This document shows positions 6,058 to 6,882 of a DNA stretch of 6,882 nt, in pieces (the first letter of the stretch is position 1; every line of letters begins with the position of its first letter). This DNA comes from Neisseriales bacterium (GTDB lineage Bacteria > Pseudomonadota > Gammaproteobacteria > Burkholderiales > UBA11063). Made by a program: the position numbers and the translations under genes. Under the pieces are notes generated by a model. That model ran no database searches. It worked only from the letters and a program-made list of their open reading frames with translations, and was not told the origin of the DNA. The stretch spans positions 1 through 6,882 of the forward strand of contig SSGY01000008.1 in the NCBI GenBank assembly GCA_008017145.1, given 5' to 3'.

Positions 6058-6882
6058 TATACGAATAAATTCTTCATAATACCAATTTATATTTACGCTG
6101 CTATCATAATTACAATAAATATCAAGTAATAATGGCTCACTAATATGGCGAAACATTTCCAGTGCTGCGTAGAGTTGTTGATTAGTTTTTATACTAAGAG
6201 ATGATACACCAAATGACTTGGCAAATAAACTCCAATCATAATGAGGTATATCATATTGATGATCAACAAGACCGATTTGTGGGTACTGTATATTGGCATT
6301 CTTAATTGCCCCATGAGCACCATTATTGAGCACGATAAATAATACTTTTATTTTGTATTTTGCAGCTGTTTGTATCTCGGTACCTGTCATTAACATACAA
6401 CCGTCGCCAGTTATACAAATGCAGTCACGTTCGTGGTCTGCGAGTTTTATACCCATACTCGCTGCAATGGCCCATCCCATATGACCATTGTTTACTGAGC
6501 TATAATATTTTGAGCTGTGAGCAAGGCGAAGTATTTGTGCACAGTATAGGCGATGTAAGCCAGAGTCGGTGACAAAGCTAGTATTTTTACTACAGAAACC
6601 ATTTACAGTATGTAACACATCATCAACGTATAATCTATTGTCTTCATGAGGTGTTGCAATAATGGCAGGTGTTTGTAATTTATCAATATATTTCTTACGG
6701 GTATTTAGCGAAGCTAATAAATCTTGCTCCAATTCACAAGTGCTTAATAGCTCATTAAATAAAATGTTGATATTGCTGATATAGCCATCACTCATTAGAT
6801 AATGATCGCGGCTATTATGATTTATTTCATCATCAATATGAATTATTCGTTGCGTAAAACTGCTCCATTGATAGGTGTTACG
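6037..6882 (-). CDS. Thiamine-diphosphate enzyme, acetolactate-synthase-like superfamily (C-terminal part)
   Basis: The frame is open to the window edge, so the visible 281 residues are the C-terminal half of a protein likely near 550 residues; an internal ATG at 6795 is not the start. The first part (RIIHID near 6842-6849) is the end of the central domain, where family members read VIHID. The ThDP-binding domain follows: TDSGLHRLYCAQ, then GHMGWAIAASMGIKLA, then the cofactor motif GDGCM (6394-6408), with 24 residues between GDG and the paired Asn of NNGAHG (6322-6327), as the GDGx(24-27)NN pattern requires. These residues bind Mg2+ and diphosphate. True acetohydroxyacid synthases follow NNG with a region ending RQWQ, carrying the substrate-selecting Trp; here it reads AIKNANIQ, so a different 2-keto acid or acyl chemistry is likely. 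Peers in specialised or envelope-sugar metabolism are possible. The catalytic Glu would lie in the missing N-terminal domain. Confidence 0.92.
   Translation of the reverse strand, partial: RNTYQWSSFTQRIIHIDDEINHNSRDHYLMSDGYISNINILFNELLSTCELEQDLLASLNTRKKYIDKLQTPAIIATPHEDNRLYVDDVLHTVNGFCSKNTSFVTDSGLHRLYCAQILRLAHSSKYYSSVNNGHMGWAIAASMGIKLADHERDCICITGDGCMLMTGTEIQTAAKYKIKVLFIVLNNGAHGAIKNANIQYPQIGLVDHQYDIPHYDWSLFAKSFGVSSLSIKTNQQLYAALEMFRHISEPLLLDIYCNYDSSVNINWYYEEFIRINKNKTE

Noticed and set aside
6037..6795. A complete 252-residue ThDP protein starting at ATG 6795
   Set aside because: The frame continues upstream to the window edge with family-like sequence (RIIHID), so this ATG is internal.

Overview
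The window is AT-rich bacterial DNA with short intergenic gaps, Shine-Dalgarno sites and sigma70-like promoters. RsmI, a POT-family transporter and above all the DUF2844/DUF3443 pair (a combination I know mainly from Betaproteobacteria such as Burkholderia relatives) suggest a proteobacterium with an unusually AT-rich genome, most likely beta- or gammaproteobacterial. The exact taxon cannot be fixed from this sequence.

Left part (1-2672): the first ten codons of an unidentified leftward gene lie at the window edge. A 239-bp divergent intergenic region with a repeat/palindrome cluster follows. Then come rsmI (16S rRNA C1402 ribose methyltransferase) and a proton-coupled oligopeptide transporter, both rightward. 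A perfect 13-bp stem at 2676-2712 ends the transporter gene and also serves the converging gene.

Middle part (2720-5654): three leftward genes. The first is a cytoplasmic esterase of the hormone-sensitive-lipase type with its own Shine-Dalgarno site. The other two form a compact operon: a small secreted DUF2844 protein, then an exported lipoprotein of the DUF3443 family, with a 14-nt overlap between the reading frames. The operon has a clear extended -10 promoter framed by a short inverted repeat. The DUF3443 protein has two D-[TS]-G-[ST] motifs about 220 residues apart and a pepsin-like C-terminal strand pattern, so it looks like a bilobal aspartic-protease fold. This is the most interesting point in the window.

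Right part (5655-6882): about 380 bp without a convincing protein gene. It holds a GC-rich patch with small hairpins, an 8-bp inverted repeat, a rightward extended -10 promoter overlapping a 14-bp palindrome, and a hairpin plus T-rich tract. Together the last three could define a small RNA of roughly 165 nt. The window ends inside a leftward thiamine-diphosphate enzyme of the acetolactate-synthase-like superfamily. Its middle-domain end and whole ThDP-binding domain are visible, but its N-terminal domain lies outside. It lacks the Arg-Gln-Trp-Gln stretch of true acetohydroxyacid synthases.

No tRNA, rRNA, CRISPR array or intact insertion sequence is visible. Apart from the DUF2844/DUF3443 operon, the genes do not form one pathway.
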